The notes beneath the pieces were generated by a model, which did not search any database, was not told the DNA's origin, and saw only the letters and a list, made by a program, of their open reading frames with translations. A program made the position numbers and the translations under genes. From positions 40,701,155 to 40,765,154 of the forward strand of contig NC_081182.1 of the NCBI RefSeq assembly GCF_029867415.1: a DNA stretch of 64,000 bases, in the 5' to 3' direction. Positions 46,112-58,345 of the stretch are shown here, one piece after another (the first letter of the stretch is position 1; every line of letters begins with the position of its first letter). The DNA is from Vicia villosa (taxonomy: Eukaryota > Streptophyta > Magnoliopsida > Fabales > Fabaceae).

Positions 46112-46716
46112 GCAAGATTTTTAACACGTCACTTTCCTTTCTGTTTTAATTTACCTGTGATACAATGGTTTGGTGTTGCTAAATAACTGGTATAGCATTG
46201 CTATACTGCTATTACACAGAGGGGTTTAGATCAACTGCAGAAAATGAAACAGCACTTCTGTCACTTGTTTGAGCTGTTGCGATTTTGAGTTTTTTGTTAG
46301 TCACCTTTTTAATTTTTGTTTATGCAGCTTTTATTTGTGTGCAGCATGCTATATTTTATTTTTAGTTATTTATTTTAACCACTTTGCGGCTTCCGCTATG
46401 TCCTTTTTTTGCACCATGAGCGTTTTCTTTTCTTCATTTTATTTATTTTTCTTTAGAGTGAGACTTATCCTTAGTTTTACACATTGCTTAATTTGTCTGG
46501 ATGGCAGTTTTACTAGTAGGCTCGTCAAAACCGCGGTATGGTTACCATTGATACATGTTCCAATTTATTGAGTTGCGACAAAAAAACAGTTGTAATTTAT
46601 GAAGTTGAAATAAATTAGAATGTGATTTTGATGGATGTGGATTTTGTCAATGATAATGTAAAATTGTTTTTTTTATTTTATTTTAATAATTAATGGATTA
46701 GTCATAAAAGATATAT
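46112..46716. other. Possible remnant intron sequence
   Basis: T-rich sequence following the WD40 fragment. It could be residual intron. No next exon is recognised. Confidence 0.35.
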
Positions 46717-47136
46717 GGGCCCGTTTGTTTTGGCTTTTTTAAAAAATGATTTTTATAGTGTTACAAAATTTTACAAAGAAATTTTTTATAAAAGCTTCAA
46801 ATGAAAATTTTGTTTGAATAGTTATTCTTAAAATGTGATTTTAGGTATTTCATATATTTATGGGAAAAAAATTTGGATATCAAAATTTCATCTATTTCAA
46901 ATAGATTTTCATAAAAATCATTTTTGAAATACAATTTATTGAAAAAATTACTATTTTGACTAAGTTTTTATTTTCAATAATCTATATTTATGTTCTAGGA
47001 TGTCAAAATTAGTGTTTCATTTTAGAAAAAACGAATATAAAAAAACTTGTAATATTTTGAAAAACGGTTTTGAAAAATCTATTTTCAAAAATACAAAAAA
47101 AAAATCCATTTTTTTAAAGCTGAAACAAACAGGCCC
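46717..47136. mobile_element. Short TIR element, copy 1 (GGGCCCGTTTGTTT ends)
   Basis: The ends 'GGGCCCGTTTGTTTTGGCTT' and (inverted) 'AAGCTGAAACAAACAGGCCC' form imperfect terminal inverted repeats. ATAT flanks both sides. The inside is A/T-rich with TTTGAAATAGATTTTCATAA-like blocks and no coding potential. A second copy lies at 57041. Confidence 0.75.
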
Positions 47137-47840
47137 ATATAAATATGAAATTGATTTTTCGTTGAGTTCTAATTCTATTAGTAGAATATAAGTTTAAGAA
47201 ATTTTTATTAATAATGTAATATTTGTTTATTTAAACAAATGCTTATTTGAAATAGTTATAAAAATGTCAATTTAGCTTGAGATTTTATGTGATTATCTTG
47301 TGGTGATATTGCAGCTGGATAGGTAGGAAACATAAATTTCAGCCCGACAATTTACTACAGTTTAGTTGTAGTTTTGCTAGAAATATTTAAAATTAATTTG
47401 AATTTTGCTAGAAACTTTTGATCAAGATAATTAGCGCCCAATTCATACTACGGCATTTATTGTGGTTATTCTATAATACCAATTATATCTATTTGATAGA
47501 GATTAGTTTTTCTTTTCATCCAAGCTAATTACTAATTTTTTTGTAGTACAATATAAAGCATTCATGTTTTTTAATAAAGACTATTGTTTGTATATATTCA
47601 TCTCTTCTTGATACTTTCTCTAGTCATACCGACAAACAAGTGACATCGTAGTTTGGTCTTTTCATAAAGTTCTAACCACCTCAAAAGTATATATGACTAG
47701 TAAAGATTCAAAGAGTGTATATAATTAGAGTTGGAAATTGAATGAATTAAAACAAAACCCATCCAATTTATCCGTCAAATAATTCATTCAATACAATTCA
47801 TTCATCACATAAAAAGAAAGTTATCAAATCGAACAAAATT
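47137..47840. other. AT-rich intergenic sequence
   Basis: No recognisable feature between the TIR element and the hAT-type element. Confidence 0.5.
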
Positions 47841-48782
47841 TAGGAGTGGCAAAACGGGTCAGGTCCGCCGGGTCGGCTCATTTGACCCGCTATTTTGAGC
47901 GGACTGGGCTGAGATTTTTAGTTCGGTACCTTAAATTGGCCCGTCCCGCCTAACCCACTTAAAAAAGCGGGCCGAGGCGGGTTTTGTCCGCGAGCTTTTT
48001 GTTAAAACTTTTTATTTTATTTTTTAGTTAGAATTAAACTAACTTTAACTATAAAAATAACATTCTTCTCTTAAGATTATGTTGATTGATGATTGAATTA
48101 TAATTATACTGTTCTTTCTATAACTTTTTAATACAAGTGTTGATTGGAAAAATTTGAAATAAAAGAACAATTGTATGGCATGCATATTTATTAAATTCTC
48201 AATACATTAGCTTACATGTATTCTTTATAAATAGATGTTGATTTTAAGAAAATGAAGGATTTGATTAGTGTATACGTGAGACAAATTTATAATTTAACTA
48301 TTAAGAAATCGGTCAATATTAGAGTTTATATGATGTAAACATTGAGAAAGTTAGGTGCTGATATTTTATGCAATACTATTTTATGCATTGTGATGTATTA
48401 TGCAATTGTTATCATTGTTTGTCTTGTGTAAATTCTTAATTGAATTCTTTTAGTAGTTAGTTTTTAAATAGGATTATGATTATAAGTATTGTTTGTTTAT
48501 TTATTTTGATACTTTTTTTATTGTGCTTGAGTTTATTTTGTTGTTTTGTTGTAATTGGTCTTTAAGACATGTTGAAGTTCTATTGTGCGTTGTTAAAAAA
48601 AAATCTTTTATCGACCTCTTTGGTAATAATTAAGAAATTTACAAATTATGTATTAAATTAAATTGTAAAATAAAAAAATAAAATTGGCGGCCAGGCCCGC
48701 CAACTCGTTAGTAAACGGGGCGGTCTTAACTTTTGAGCTCGGACACCTAAGTTAGCCCGCCCCGCTCGCTTTGCCACCCCTA
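47841..48782. mobile_element. hAT-type non-autonomous element (TAGGGGTGGCAAA ends)
   Basis: The left end 'TAGGAGTGGCAAAACGGGTC' and the right end 'GCTCGCTTTGCCACCCCTA' are inverted copies. GC-rich sub-terminal blocks (CCGCCGGGTCGG, CCCGCCCCGC) contrast with the AT-rich middle. The flanking octamers ACAAAATT (47833-47840) and AAAAAATT (48783-48790) agree at 7 of 8, as expected for an 8-bp hAT target duplication. No transposase is encoded. Confidence 0.78.
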
Positions 48783-48899
48783 AAAAAATTCATCAATTTA
48801 TTTACATGGATTGATCCAATCCATACCACATATTTTAATGATCAATTTGATTATTTTTATTATATACTTTAAATCCATTAAATAAATAAATAAATGTTT

Positions 48900-49500
48900 T
48901 TTCAAAAATAAAATATTGATTTTTTTGAATATATACATAAAAATCGAGTTTTTCGGGAAAAGAAAAAAATAAAGTATTTTAGAAAAAGGAAAAATTTGAG
49001 TTTTTCATAGAAAAAGAAAATTCAAGTTTTTTTCGAAAATATGATAAAATTGAGTTTTTGAGAAAAAGGAAAAAATCGATTTTTTTTAAGAAAAACGAAA
49101 AAAATCGAGTTTTTTTGAAAAAACGAAAAAAAATCAAGTTATTGTGAAAAACAAAAAAGTCTTGTTTTTTCTGAAATATGAAAAAAAACCGATATTTTAG
49201 GAAAAACGAAAAAAATTGAGTCTTTTTTTCGGAAATACGAAAAAACTGAATTTTTTCAGAATTACGAAAAAAAATCAAGTTTTTTAAAGAAATTTAGAAA
49301 ATCGAGTTTTTTTGGTTATACGAAAAATTGTTTTTCTTTCGAAAATACAAAAAAACTATTATTTTTTTCCAAAACACGAAGAAAAATTAACTTTTTTCGG
49401 AAAAATAAAAAAATGAGTTTTTTGAGATACAAAATATATTTTTCCAGAAGATACAAAAAATCAATTTTTTCAAAAACAAAAAATCGATTTTATTTCCTCA
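48900..49500. repeat. Degenerate 30-45 bp repeat of T-run/A-run units
   Basis: The stretch alternates 'AAAATCGAGTTTTTTT' and 'GAAAAACGAAAAAAA' units about fifteen times with length changes. It yields Phe-rich accidental frames on the minus strand (48979-49278). No coding role is likely. Confidence 0.8.
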
Positions 49501-49699
49501 CCTTTTTCTCTTCATTTCTGCATTTTTCGACAACAATGTTGAATATCAAATGTTTCTTTCTATCTTTAAAATTTAGTTTACTTTAATTATAGTTTTGGAA
49601 TAGTTTTGAACATCTTTAATCTTTTGTTCATATACGATTTTAGATTTTATTGTTACTTCAAATTTTAGGTTAGTAATGTTTCAGATCTGTGAAATTAAT

Positions 49700-51400
49700 A
49701 ATGTTTTTTAAATCTGTGAAAAAGATAAATGATTTTTTTCAGATCTGTGTAATAAAAAAATATATAAAAAATTTGAAGGATGAATGGTGTTTGTTAGATT
49801 GGTGAAAGCAAAAAATTCCTCTATTTATTCTGTCACCTCATCAAAAAAGATATTTAGGAAAAAATCTATAATTGATCTAAATATTTTTATATACGAAAAT
49901 TTACTATTCATCCAAATATTTTTGTAAATGATACCTAAACCAAATTAAAATTTTTACACAAAAAAAAATCTATTATTGATCTATATATTTTTATACACGA
50001 AAAATGGTATTTATGATAAAAATATTTTTTATTCAAAAATGGTATACGGGAAAAAATCTACTATTAATCTAAATATTTTTATATACGAAATTTACTATTA
50101 ATTCAAGCATTTTTGTAAATGATACCTAAACAAAATGAATTATGTATACAGGAAAATATCTATTATAGATTTATATATTTTATATACGAAAAATATTATT
50201 TATGATTCAAATATTATTTATTAAAAAATGGCATAGTAAATTATGATCCAAATATTTATAATTGATTTTTTCAGATCTGTGAATTAAAAAAAGATATAAA
50301 AAATCTGAAGGATGGATGGTGATTGGTGAAAACAAAAAACTCCTCTATTTATTCTGTCACCTCATCAAAAATGGTATACAGGAAAAAATTTATTATTGAT
50401 CTAAATATTTTTATATAGGAAAATTTACTATTGAACCAAATATTTTTTGTAAATAATACCTAAACAAAAATAATATTTAAAGTCTATAATTGATCCATAT
50501 ATTTTTATATACGAAAAATGATATTAATAATTCAAATAATTTTTATTAAAAATGGTATACGGAAAAATATATAATTGATCTAAATATTTTATAGACAAAA
50601 ATTTACTATTGATCCAAATATTTTTGTATATGATACCTAAACCAAATTAAAATTTGTTCACAAAAATAAAATCTATTATTGATCTATATATTTTTTTGTA
50701 TACGAAAAATGGTATTTATGATTCAAATATTTTTTATTCAAAAATGGTATATGGGAAAAAATCTACTAATGATTTAAATATTTTTATATATGAAATTTAT
50801 TATTGATCCAAATATTTTTTTGTAAATGATACATAAACAAAAATGAAGTATGTATATGAAAAAATATCTATTATAGATTTATATATTTTATATACGAAAA
50901 ATATTATTTATGATCTAAATATTATTTATTAAAAAATGTCATAGGCCAAAAAATTTATTATTAACCTAAATATTTTTACATATGAAAATTTAATATTGAT
51001 CCAAATATTTTTGTCAATGATATCAAAACAAAAATAATATTTGTATATGGAAAAAAATCTATTCTTTAAGAAAAATGATATTTATGATCCAAATATTTTC
51101 TATTCAAAAATGGTATACAAGAAAAAAATCTACTACTGATCTAAATATTTTTATATACGAAATTTACTACTGATCCAAATAGTTTTGTAAATGATACCTA
51201 AACAAAAATGAAGTCTGTATACGGAAATTTTTTTTATTATTGATCTAAATATTTTTATATGAAAAATTATATTTATGATCAAATACTTTTGATCCAAAAA
51301 TGGTATACCAAAAAAAAATCTATTATTGATCTAAATGTTTTTTATATACGAAATAATCAATTATTTATCTAAATATTTTTTCTTCTTTAACATTTTATTT
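49700..51400. repeat. Satellite-like array of AT-rich units
   Basis: Recurring blocks are 'TCTATTATTGATCTAAATAT', 'TTTTATATACGAAA', 'TTACTATTGATCCAAATAT', 'TTTGTAAATGATACCTAAAC' and 'AAAAATGGTATACGG'. Their order repeats roughly every 150-350 bp about six times, with many small changes. A longer block ('CAGATCTGTG' to 'TATTCTGTCACCTCATCAAA') occurs at about 49739 and 50272, indicating a higher-order duplication of about 535 bp. Confidence 0.8.
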
Positions 51401-51956
51401 AAAATAAATGATGTATTCAAATGCGCGTAACAGAACATAACCCCCGCGCGTGTACGAATTTGTTACTAGTTTGTATTTGAAAACGTAATAAACACATTAA
51501 TTATCAACTTTTAATATAAACAATACAGAATTTTTAATTTTTTTTCCACATTTAACTCTTAACATGTGCCCTAAGGACACTTGTTAGCATTACCCCAAAA
51601 AAAATTATATACAAAATATTATTTAAAAAAATAAATGAATATAATTAAATTTATTTTTTTGGATGAATGGTTATCGGTTGACAAATAATAAATGGAGATT
51701 TAATTTGACTTGTGGTTTACATAACCATGATTCATGTGAAAAATCATGTATTGTTGATTTTATGATATTGAAGTGTAATGTTTGATCTATATTAAAATCT
51801 CTTATTTATTGTTGATTTTAAGATATTAATGATATTTTTATTTAGTCAAATTGTTGTTTTTCCATTTTATTTTTCAGTTTTTACTTCATAACATTCAAGA
51901 AATATAACTTCGAAAGTGTTACGTAAATAAATCTTTAAAATAATTGATTTGGTGCG

Positions 51957-51960
<4 letters not shown>
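51400..51960. other. AT-rich intergenic sequence
   Basis: No recognisable feature before the TA microsatellite. Confidence 0.5.

Positions 51961-52037
<77 letters not shown>
51961..52037. repeat. Microsatellite (TA)n
   Basis: About 38 uninterrupted TA units. Confidence 0.95.
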
Positions 52038-52040
<3 letters not shown>

Positions 52041-53440
52041 ACACCGGATTGCATTATAACATTTTTACGCTATACGTTAGAAATTTACAAGGTGCATTAA
52101 GAAATCAGCAAAATATATAGTATATAGAAAAACAGTTGTGTTAGTGGCACGTTGTCTTGTTCCAACTTCATTGTGTCCCCTGCCTGACCTGGCCTGCAAG
52201 GCAGTGCATAAAACATGTACACATGGGCAACACTGACAGGCCTTTTTCAGCCACAAAGTACCGAGGCCCACGTACCTTCCATTTACTAGTAAAATATAAT
52301 AACAACAAATATCTTGATAACAAATGCTTTAAATGCATGAATCAAAGATATAAATAATTTTAAAAAATAATATTCAAAACAACATTTATGATAGTTTTCA
52401 TTGATAAAGAATGTGTGTTAGAGAGTGTAATGTTAACACTTCTCTCTCTTAAAAATTGTGTATTTAATAATTTATAAATTTAAAGCGGTTATTTTCAATC
52501 TTTGGGTTTTTAACATATCTCTTTAAGACATTTATTAAGTCAAGCTAGATATGACAATTTAGAATTGAGATGAAAGATTCCAGTTTTGTCCGCAAGTGTA
52601 AAATAGCAAAGTTCACGTTTGTAATGAAGAGACCTCAACAAAACAAATTTCTAATTAAGTTAATGAGACAAAAATATGGTCCCCTCAGTTTTGAAGTTGG
52701 TTTATAATTAACAACCACTCATACCAACCTTGAGATGGATCTAGAAGTCAATGTATATGAATGAAGAGGGTATACTGATTTATGAATGAAATCATTAATT
52801 TTTACTACATACGTGCTAATTTTATATATAATGGATGATAATTGGACTTATATCGTCGGTCTAGAAATATTGTCTCAAAGACTTGTCGTGGCATGTGAGA
52901 AGTTTTTAAAGGAATTAGGTTGGACTAATCGTGTCGGGATCCTCGTGCTAGGAAGTGGAAGAAATTCGCGGAACAAACGCATTAAATGGTAGTCTCATTA
53001 TTGAAATATTTTGAAGGACTTTCTTACAAGTCACCATAGGTTTGTAGGTTAGGGCGTGACGCTTCCCCTTGGGTGCTCGAGTGTACTCAAGTGCCAATTA
53101 TATTTTTGAGGTGAAATTTGACCGTTGTTTTTTCAGCGTCTCATTTTCTTTCACTCTGCACCATTAGTTTATCTATCTTTCTCCACTTTATAAAGATTGT
53201 CTTGGCCTTTCAAATAATTTTCATTCTCTTTGACAACTGAGACTTTAGTTTCTTCGTAAACTCTTTCTTCATTTCCTAAGCTTCGATGACTTAAAATTTC
53301 CCCACCTTCTCTTTCTATTTGGGTCTATTATTCTTGATTCATCCTCATTTTCGAGTTATTCTTGCTTCTAATTGTTTCTTCGTTTTGCTTCTTTACTCAG
53401 GTACCATTTCTAGCCTATTTCACTTACATTGGTGTTTTTT
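52038..53440. other. Intergenic sequence without recognised gene
   Basis: Base composition becomes more balanced at 52140-52290 and from 52850 on. The open frames there (52157-52357 +, 52786-52992 +) resemble nothing known to me. The part after about 53000 may be the 5' region of the gag-like remnant that follows. Confidence 0.4.
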
Positions 53441-53457
53441 TTCTTGTCCTTAGTATG

Positions 53458-55770
53458 GGCAATATAGAAAATATTCTCGTGAACATGGTAAGCAACCCTA
53501 ATGGCGAGGATTCTTCATCATCTACGATATTTAAAAATCCAAACATTTCAAATGTCGAGCCTTTAGTGATTGACCGACCCAATCCTAACCTGCTTATCCT
53601 TAGAGATAGTTCTTGGCCCAATGAGGGTTCTATAAAGATTAGTGATGGGCCCCTCAATGATTTTACTTGGGGAAGTAATGACAAATCTTTTGAATAAGAT
53701 GGAGAGGAGAATTTTGGCAACCTTAGTATTAGGGATGTGGATATTCATCCTTCTTCCTCTATTAGGTCTCACAAAAATACAAATGTTGCTATGACGGCTC
53801 AAAAAGAGCGACGAGCTCATTATTTGGCTATCACCTTTAGGGAGGCGCATGTCGAAACCCTAGTGACATAGAAGGATCACCTTACTTTTTGGAGCCGCTG
53901 TGCAGTTTCTGATCGACATTGCCTTTTTCATAACAATCGCAAGGGCATGGTTCGAAGGGGATGTGCGGGTTTAATGGAGCTGGTAGATCCCAAACTGATA
54001 GGGATGATCTCTTATTTTGATAGAGCAGACCAAGTGGATGAAACTCACGTAGAAATGGGTCAGTCCTCTGATTGGTCGGTTTCAAATATTGATATTGGCA
54101 AGAGGATCTACAACTATTTTGATGGGTGGTCCATCCCCTTCTATGAATGTATCTTTTCTCATCTAAAACCCAATTTACCCTTCTATTTTGATGGGTACTC
54201 CATCCCCTTCTATGATTCCCTCCACGAACATAGGTTAATTTCATTGTGTTAGGCATCCAATATGTTCTGAGTATTATGAAAGGTCCCTAAGGGAGAATCT
54301 ACCTCAACAGGTCCTTTTGTCTCAAAGTTAGTCAAATGTAAAGAAAGGATATGAAAATGTTGGTCTAATTCCATTTTAACTGGAAATTGCAAAACTATGT
54401 TGTCCTTTATGAATCTCTAGACCTAAAAGAAGTGTCAATGAAAGAGGATCTGCTAACCTTCTGGGAACACTTGCATTTTGAATAAGGTAAAGGTCCATTT
54501 GGGGCCCATTATGCAGGAGAGGCGACTCATTAACACATAGATCATAGTTGACGCAAATGATGCCCGAGAGAGGAAATAACTCTCTGGTGAGGAAAAGAAA
54601 TTTATTTACATATTCGCTTTTGAAATTCCTTTGATGTTTTCTATTTGTTTTTGCTATTTTTGCAGATACCATGGCTTCTATAAAAAGTATTTTCTTGAAG
54701 AAGAAGGCAAGAATGATGGTTGTTAGGCTCCAGGATTCTCTTCCCTCTCTTGTTCCTACTAAATTAGAAGCGGTGATGAACTAACCCTCCGCAAGCACTA
54801 AGGTCATGCCCGCCGCTCAAAACCAACTGACTCATTTTAAGCAGGATGAAAGATAGAGTAAAAGGTCCAATGATGAGCCTGCTTCAACGACCTACAATAA
54901 TAATAAGCGGGTTCAAGATAAGAATCCTAGAGAGGTATAAGGTATGGACAAGAAATCCAAATCACTTGCCTCTGGCGCTACGGGGACCTCCCTTACTGGC
55001 CCTAAAATCACCCCTCTCATGATTTCAACCACTCTCCCTTCTTAGGTGCTCTAGACTTATTAGGAAGTTCAAGTTTATGTCTTCAAGAAAGATGTTGTTT
55101 ACATTCAAAGCCTCTCTAACAGTGATAAATTAAAGCTGATAGTTGAGACTTCCTTCCACATGTTTCGAGGCACTTCCTTGATGACTCTAGAAGCTGTTGG
55201 CCATTGAGAAATACTTTCTCCAAGTAATCCTTATAAAGAGAATGATCAATGGAAGGGTAAGTATGAAGCTATTAATAATGAGTAGACTCAGATTCAAGAG
55301 AAAGTGTCCTGGCTTTGGAAGGAGATGAACATGCTATAAAAGGAGGTGGATAGGCTATCTTGTATCCAAAAGAAAATGGATGCCCATGGTACTCCTTCCA
55401 ATTTGGCTGCCAAGGTTTCCATCCTACAAGGGTCTTTGGATGATAAATAAAATTCCCTCGAAAAGGCAAAGACTTCCGAGGAGATGTTGTCCTCATGACT
55501 TATCGTAGTAGAGTCGGCTCTAGAGAAGAAGAAGGAATCCTATACCGAGCATGTGGCGGTGTTGAGGAAATAATTTGACAATTCCATTGAAGAAGGTATA
55601 AAGGGAGTCTTTTATGCTTTCAAGAACTCCCTCGACCAAGTGGAGGTGTTGTGCATGGGCATCTAGATTCCTCGACATAAGATGCACCTATAGAAGATGG
55701 TTTTTGATGGGGAGATTGTTAGCGACCATAAGAAGAGTGAGAAGGAAGATGTAAGATTTTGTAATCTTTA
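53458..55770 (+). pseudogene. Decayed gag-like protein of a legume retroelement
   Basis: The longest clean frame begins MGNIENILVNMVSNPNGED at 53455 and stops at 53697; later pieces are 53947-54252 and, with stops, 54670-55770. The last part is rich in Lys/Glu/Leu heptad-like sequence (KKKESYTEHVAVLRK, SILQGSLDDK) and ends GVFYAFKNSLDQVEVL...FDGEIVSD. I associate that layout with the coiled-coil end of gag-like 'putative plant transposon' proteins of legumes. A direct repeat (YFDGWSIPFYE / YFDGYSIPFYD) lies at about 54115-54220. The identification rests on layout and is uncertain. Confidence 0.35.
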
Positions 55771-56380
55771 ATGCTCTTTTAATAACAAATTTATTTCAAT
55801 TAAGATAATTGATTTGCTTTCTCTTGTTTAGTATTTATACTGCTTTTTTCCTTTTGTCATTTTGGTGATATACGACTTTGTTTATTCTTTATTTCCTACA
55901 ATTTTGTTTCATTATTTTTGTCCATGATTTATTTCACCGTTTTCATCCATGATTTAGTTTCATAATTTATCCACCTATGATTTTGTTTCATCATTTTTTC
56001 ATCTACGGTTTTGTTTCATTGTCTATCAACCTACGATAGTTTCATCATTTTTGCCTTTGTGGCTTTGTTTGATTCTTACTAGTCCCTTTGTTGGGAAATG
56101 GCATAAGCTTCAACATCACCAAGGAGCGTGCTCGGCCAAGAATCAGATCCTCTTCTCTTCCACCAAGTTTGAGTCTGGTTTGAGGTCAACATATCTTGGG
56201 ATCTACCGTCTACGCTCTAGAGTGGCTAGTTACTAAGAGGAGATTGTACCAGTTATGGCTTAATGAGTCTTAGCCGCATTGCTCCCTATTTTCTTTAATA
56301 GAAAGTAAAATAATTCCAAAAAAGGTATTGCATTTTTCATATTAAATTATTGCATGGGAGGATAAGTAATTATAATATAT
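55771..56380. other. Non-coding sequence between two retroelement remnants
   Basis: It contains a degenerate tandem motif 'CATGATTT(A/T)GTTTCAT.ATTT' repeated about five times at 55860-56050. It is probably the untranslated tail of one of the neighbouring elements. Confidence 0.45.
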
Positions 56381-58345
56381 GGGTAGATTTTGGAATACTT
56401 AACTATAATATCTCTTTAGTTTTGAAGTGTTCCATGTCTGTTGTATGGAATCTTGAGTCAAAGTCTCCAGGATGTAGGCTCCTCTAGCAATACTGATATT
56501 GATGTTGTAGGGTCCTTCCTAATTGGCTGCTTCTTTCCCGTCCCTATAATTCCTCCATTCGATGTTGGCCACTCTTAACACGAGGTTCTCAGGTTTAAAT
56601 TCTCAGAATATATTCATTTGTTGTATTTGAATGTTAATTATTGCTTGTTGATGAAACTTAAGAGAGAGGTGGATGTCATATTCTATTACAAGATATCTAC
56701 CTATTATATGATTGCTTATGCAATGTCTTTTTCTGATAAGGGGTGTGATGTCCTCAAGTTTAGTTCTTCTACTTTGACAGGGATGACAACTTCGGTCTCG
56801 TAGGTCATCCAAAAGGAAGTCTCGCCGGCTGTTGAATGAGGCATAGTTAGATATGCCTAGAGAACACGTGGGAGCTTATCTACCAATTTCCCTTAGTCGT
56901 TTCAAGTCTTTGCTTTAACCCCCCAAACCTACCATATTCTTCGCTTCAGCTTGTTTGTTGGTTTGGAGGTGCTCTTTTGACGTGAAAGGTTTTTTGACCA
57001 ACAAGTCTCCTAAAAGATTCTTGAAGTTTTTACCTACTAGGGGCCCGTTTGTTTTGGATTTTTTTAAAAATGATTTTTATAGTGTTACTAAATTTTGTGA
57101 AAAAAATTTTTACAAAGAAATTTTTTATAAAAGCTTCAAGTGAAAATTTTGTTTGAATAGTTATTCTTAAAATGTGATTTTAGGTATTTCATCTAATTAT
57201 GGGGAAAAAATTTGGATATCAAAATTTCAAAAAATCACTTAATTTTGAAGCTATTTCAAATAGATTTTCATAAAAATCATTTTTGAAATACAACTTTTTG
57301 AAAAAATTATGATTTTGACTAAGTTTTGGTCTTCAATTATGTATGTTTATGTTATAAGATGTCAAAATTAGTATTTCATTTTAGCAAAAATGAATATAAA
57401 AAAACTTGTAATATTTTGAAAAACGGTTTTAGAAAATCTATTTTCAAAAATACAAAAAAAAAATCCATTTTTTTAAAGCTGAAATAAACTGGCGCTAGAT
57501 TCCGTACTTGGCAAGAATCTTCCTCTTGAAGAATTTCAAGATGTTGGGTGTTGTGATCTTTTCCAATGCTTCTACTATAATCCACTTGGTGAAGTAATCT
57601 AATGTCTTGATAAAAAAATTAAGTTATCCAGGTGCTAAAGGAAAATTGCCGAGAATATTCATCCTCGACTATGAGAAAGACCAAGGTGATGTCAACATGT
57701 GTAATTATGACTGACTGGCATTATGAATGTCTCTATACCATTAGAATTGATCACATCTCTTCACATACTCCTTAGCATCCTGGACCATCGACGACCAATA
57801 ATACTCGACTTTGAGGACTTTATTGATCAAAGCTCAAACACCTAAATGTTTTCTAGCTATACCTTTATGCACCTCGGTGAGAGCGTAAACGACTTCTTCT
57901 CCTTCTAAGCATTTCAATAGAGGGGTCGACAACCCCCTTTGTAAAGGTCCATTCTATCAAGGAGTATGAATTGACTCTTCTTTTTATGAGGGCGACATCA
58001 GTTGGGTTAGTTGACAATATTCCTTTCTCGATACATATTGCAATGGGTGACATCTAAGATGGTCGTGTGTTATCGTCTATTTCCATCATCATGGCTCTTG
58101 GATTTTATATAGTAGGATTTCTCAGAGTTTCTTGGATGAAGGAGTGGCTTGCCCCGGATGTCCTGGTACTGGCCAATTTGGACATGATGCCAATTTGAGT
58201 ATTTTGCTCTCTTGGAACATGCAATATCTCTAACGTCTTGAACTTTACCAACTTTTCCATGACCAAAATGACATATCACTGTAGCAACCACTCTTTGGAG
58301 TCTATCCTTAATTTAATGCTCTCTCACCCCATTCTCAACGGCCAA
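56380..58345 (-). pseudogene. Ty3/gypsy pol remnant: RNase H end and integrase
   Basis: Read leftward on the minus strand. RNase H end: LRIDSK near 58300, HVPREQNTQIG, ASTRTSGASHSFIQETL. Integrase N-terminus: SPIAICIEKGIL, SYSLIEWTFTKGVV. Zinc-site region: HKGIARKHLGV...EYVKRCDQ (57700-57880). Core: LDYFTKWIIVEAL, ILAKYGI (57500-57600). After an inserted TIR element: QAEAKNMVGLGG, LRTSHPLSEKDI, and a C-terminal GAYxLETLxQDSIQQTW-like end near 56400. Many stops and frameshifts are present. Sequence style and order fit the Tat-type gypsy lineage. The same element's protease probably lies at 63.0-63.5 kb. Confidence 0.8.
57041..57494. mobile_element. Short TIR element, copy 2, inside gypsy integrase
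   Basis: It shares the start 'GGGCCCGTTTGTTTTGG' and the long internal blocks (TTTTATAAAAGCTTCAA, TTTTGTTTGAATAGTTATTC) with the copy at 46717. CTAG flanks both sides (57037-57040 and 57495-57498). Integrase coding sequence continues on both sides, so this is a later insertion. Confidence 0.78.

Noticed and set aside
48979..49278. Phe-rich 99-codon frame on the minus strand
   Set aside because: It is explained by degenerate T-run/A-run repeats; composition is unlike any protein family.
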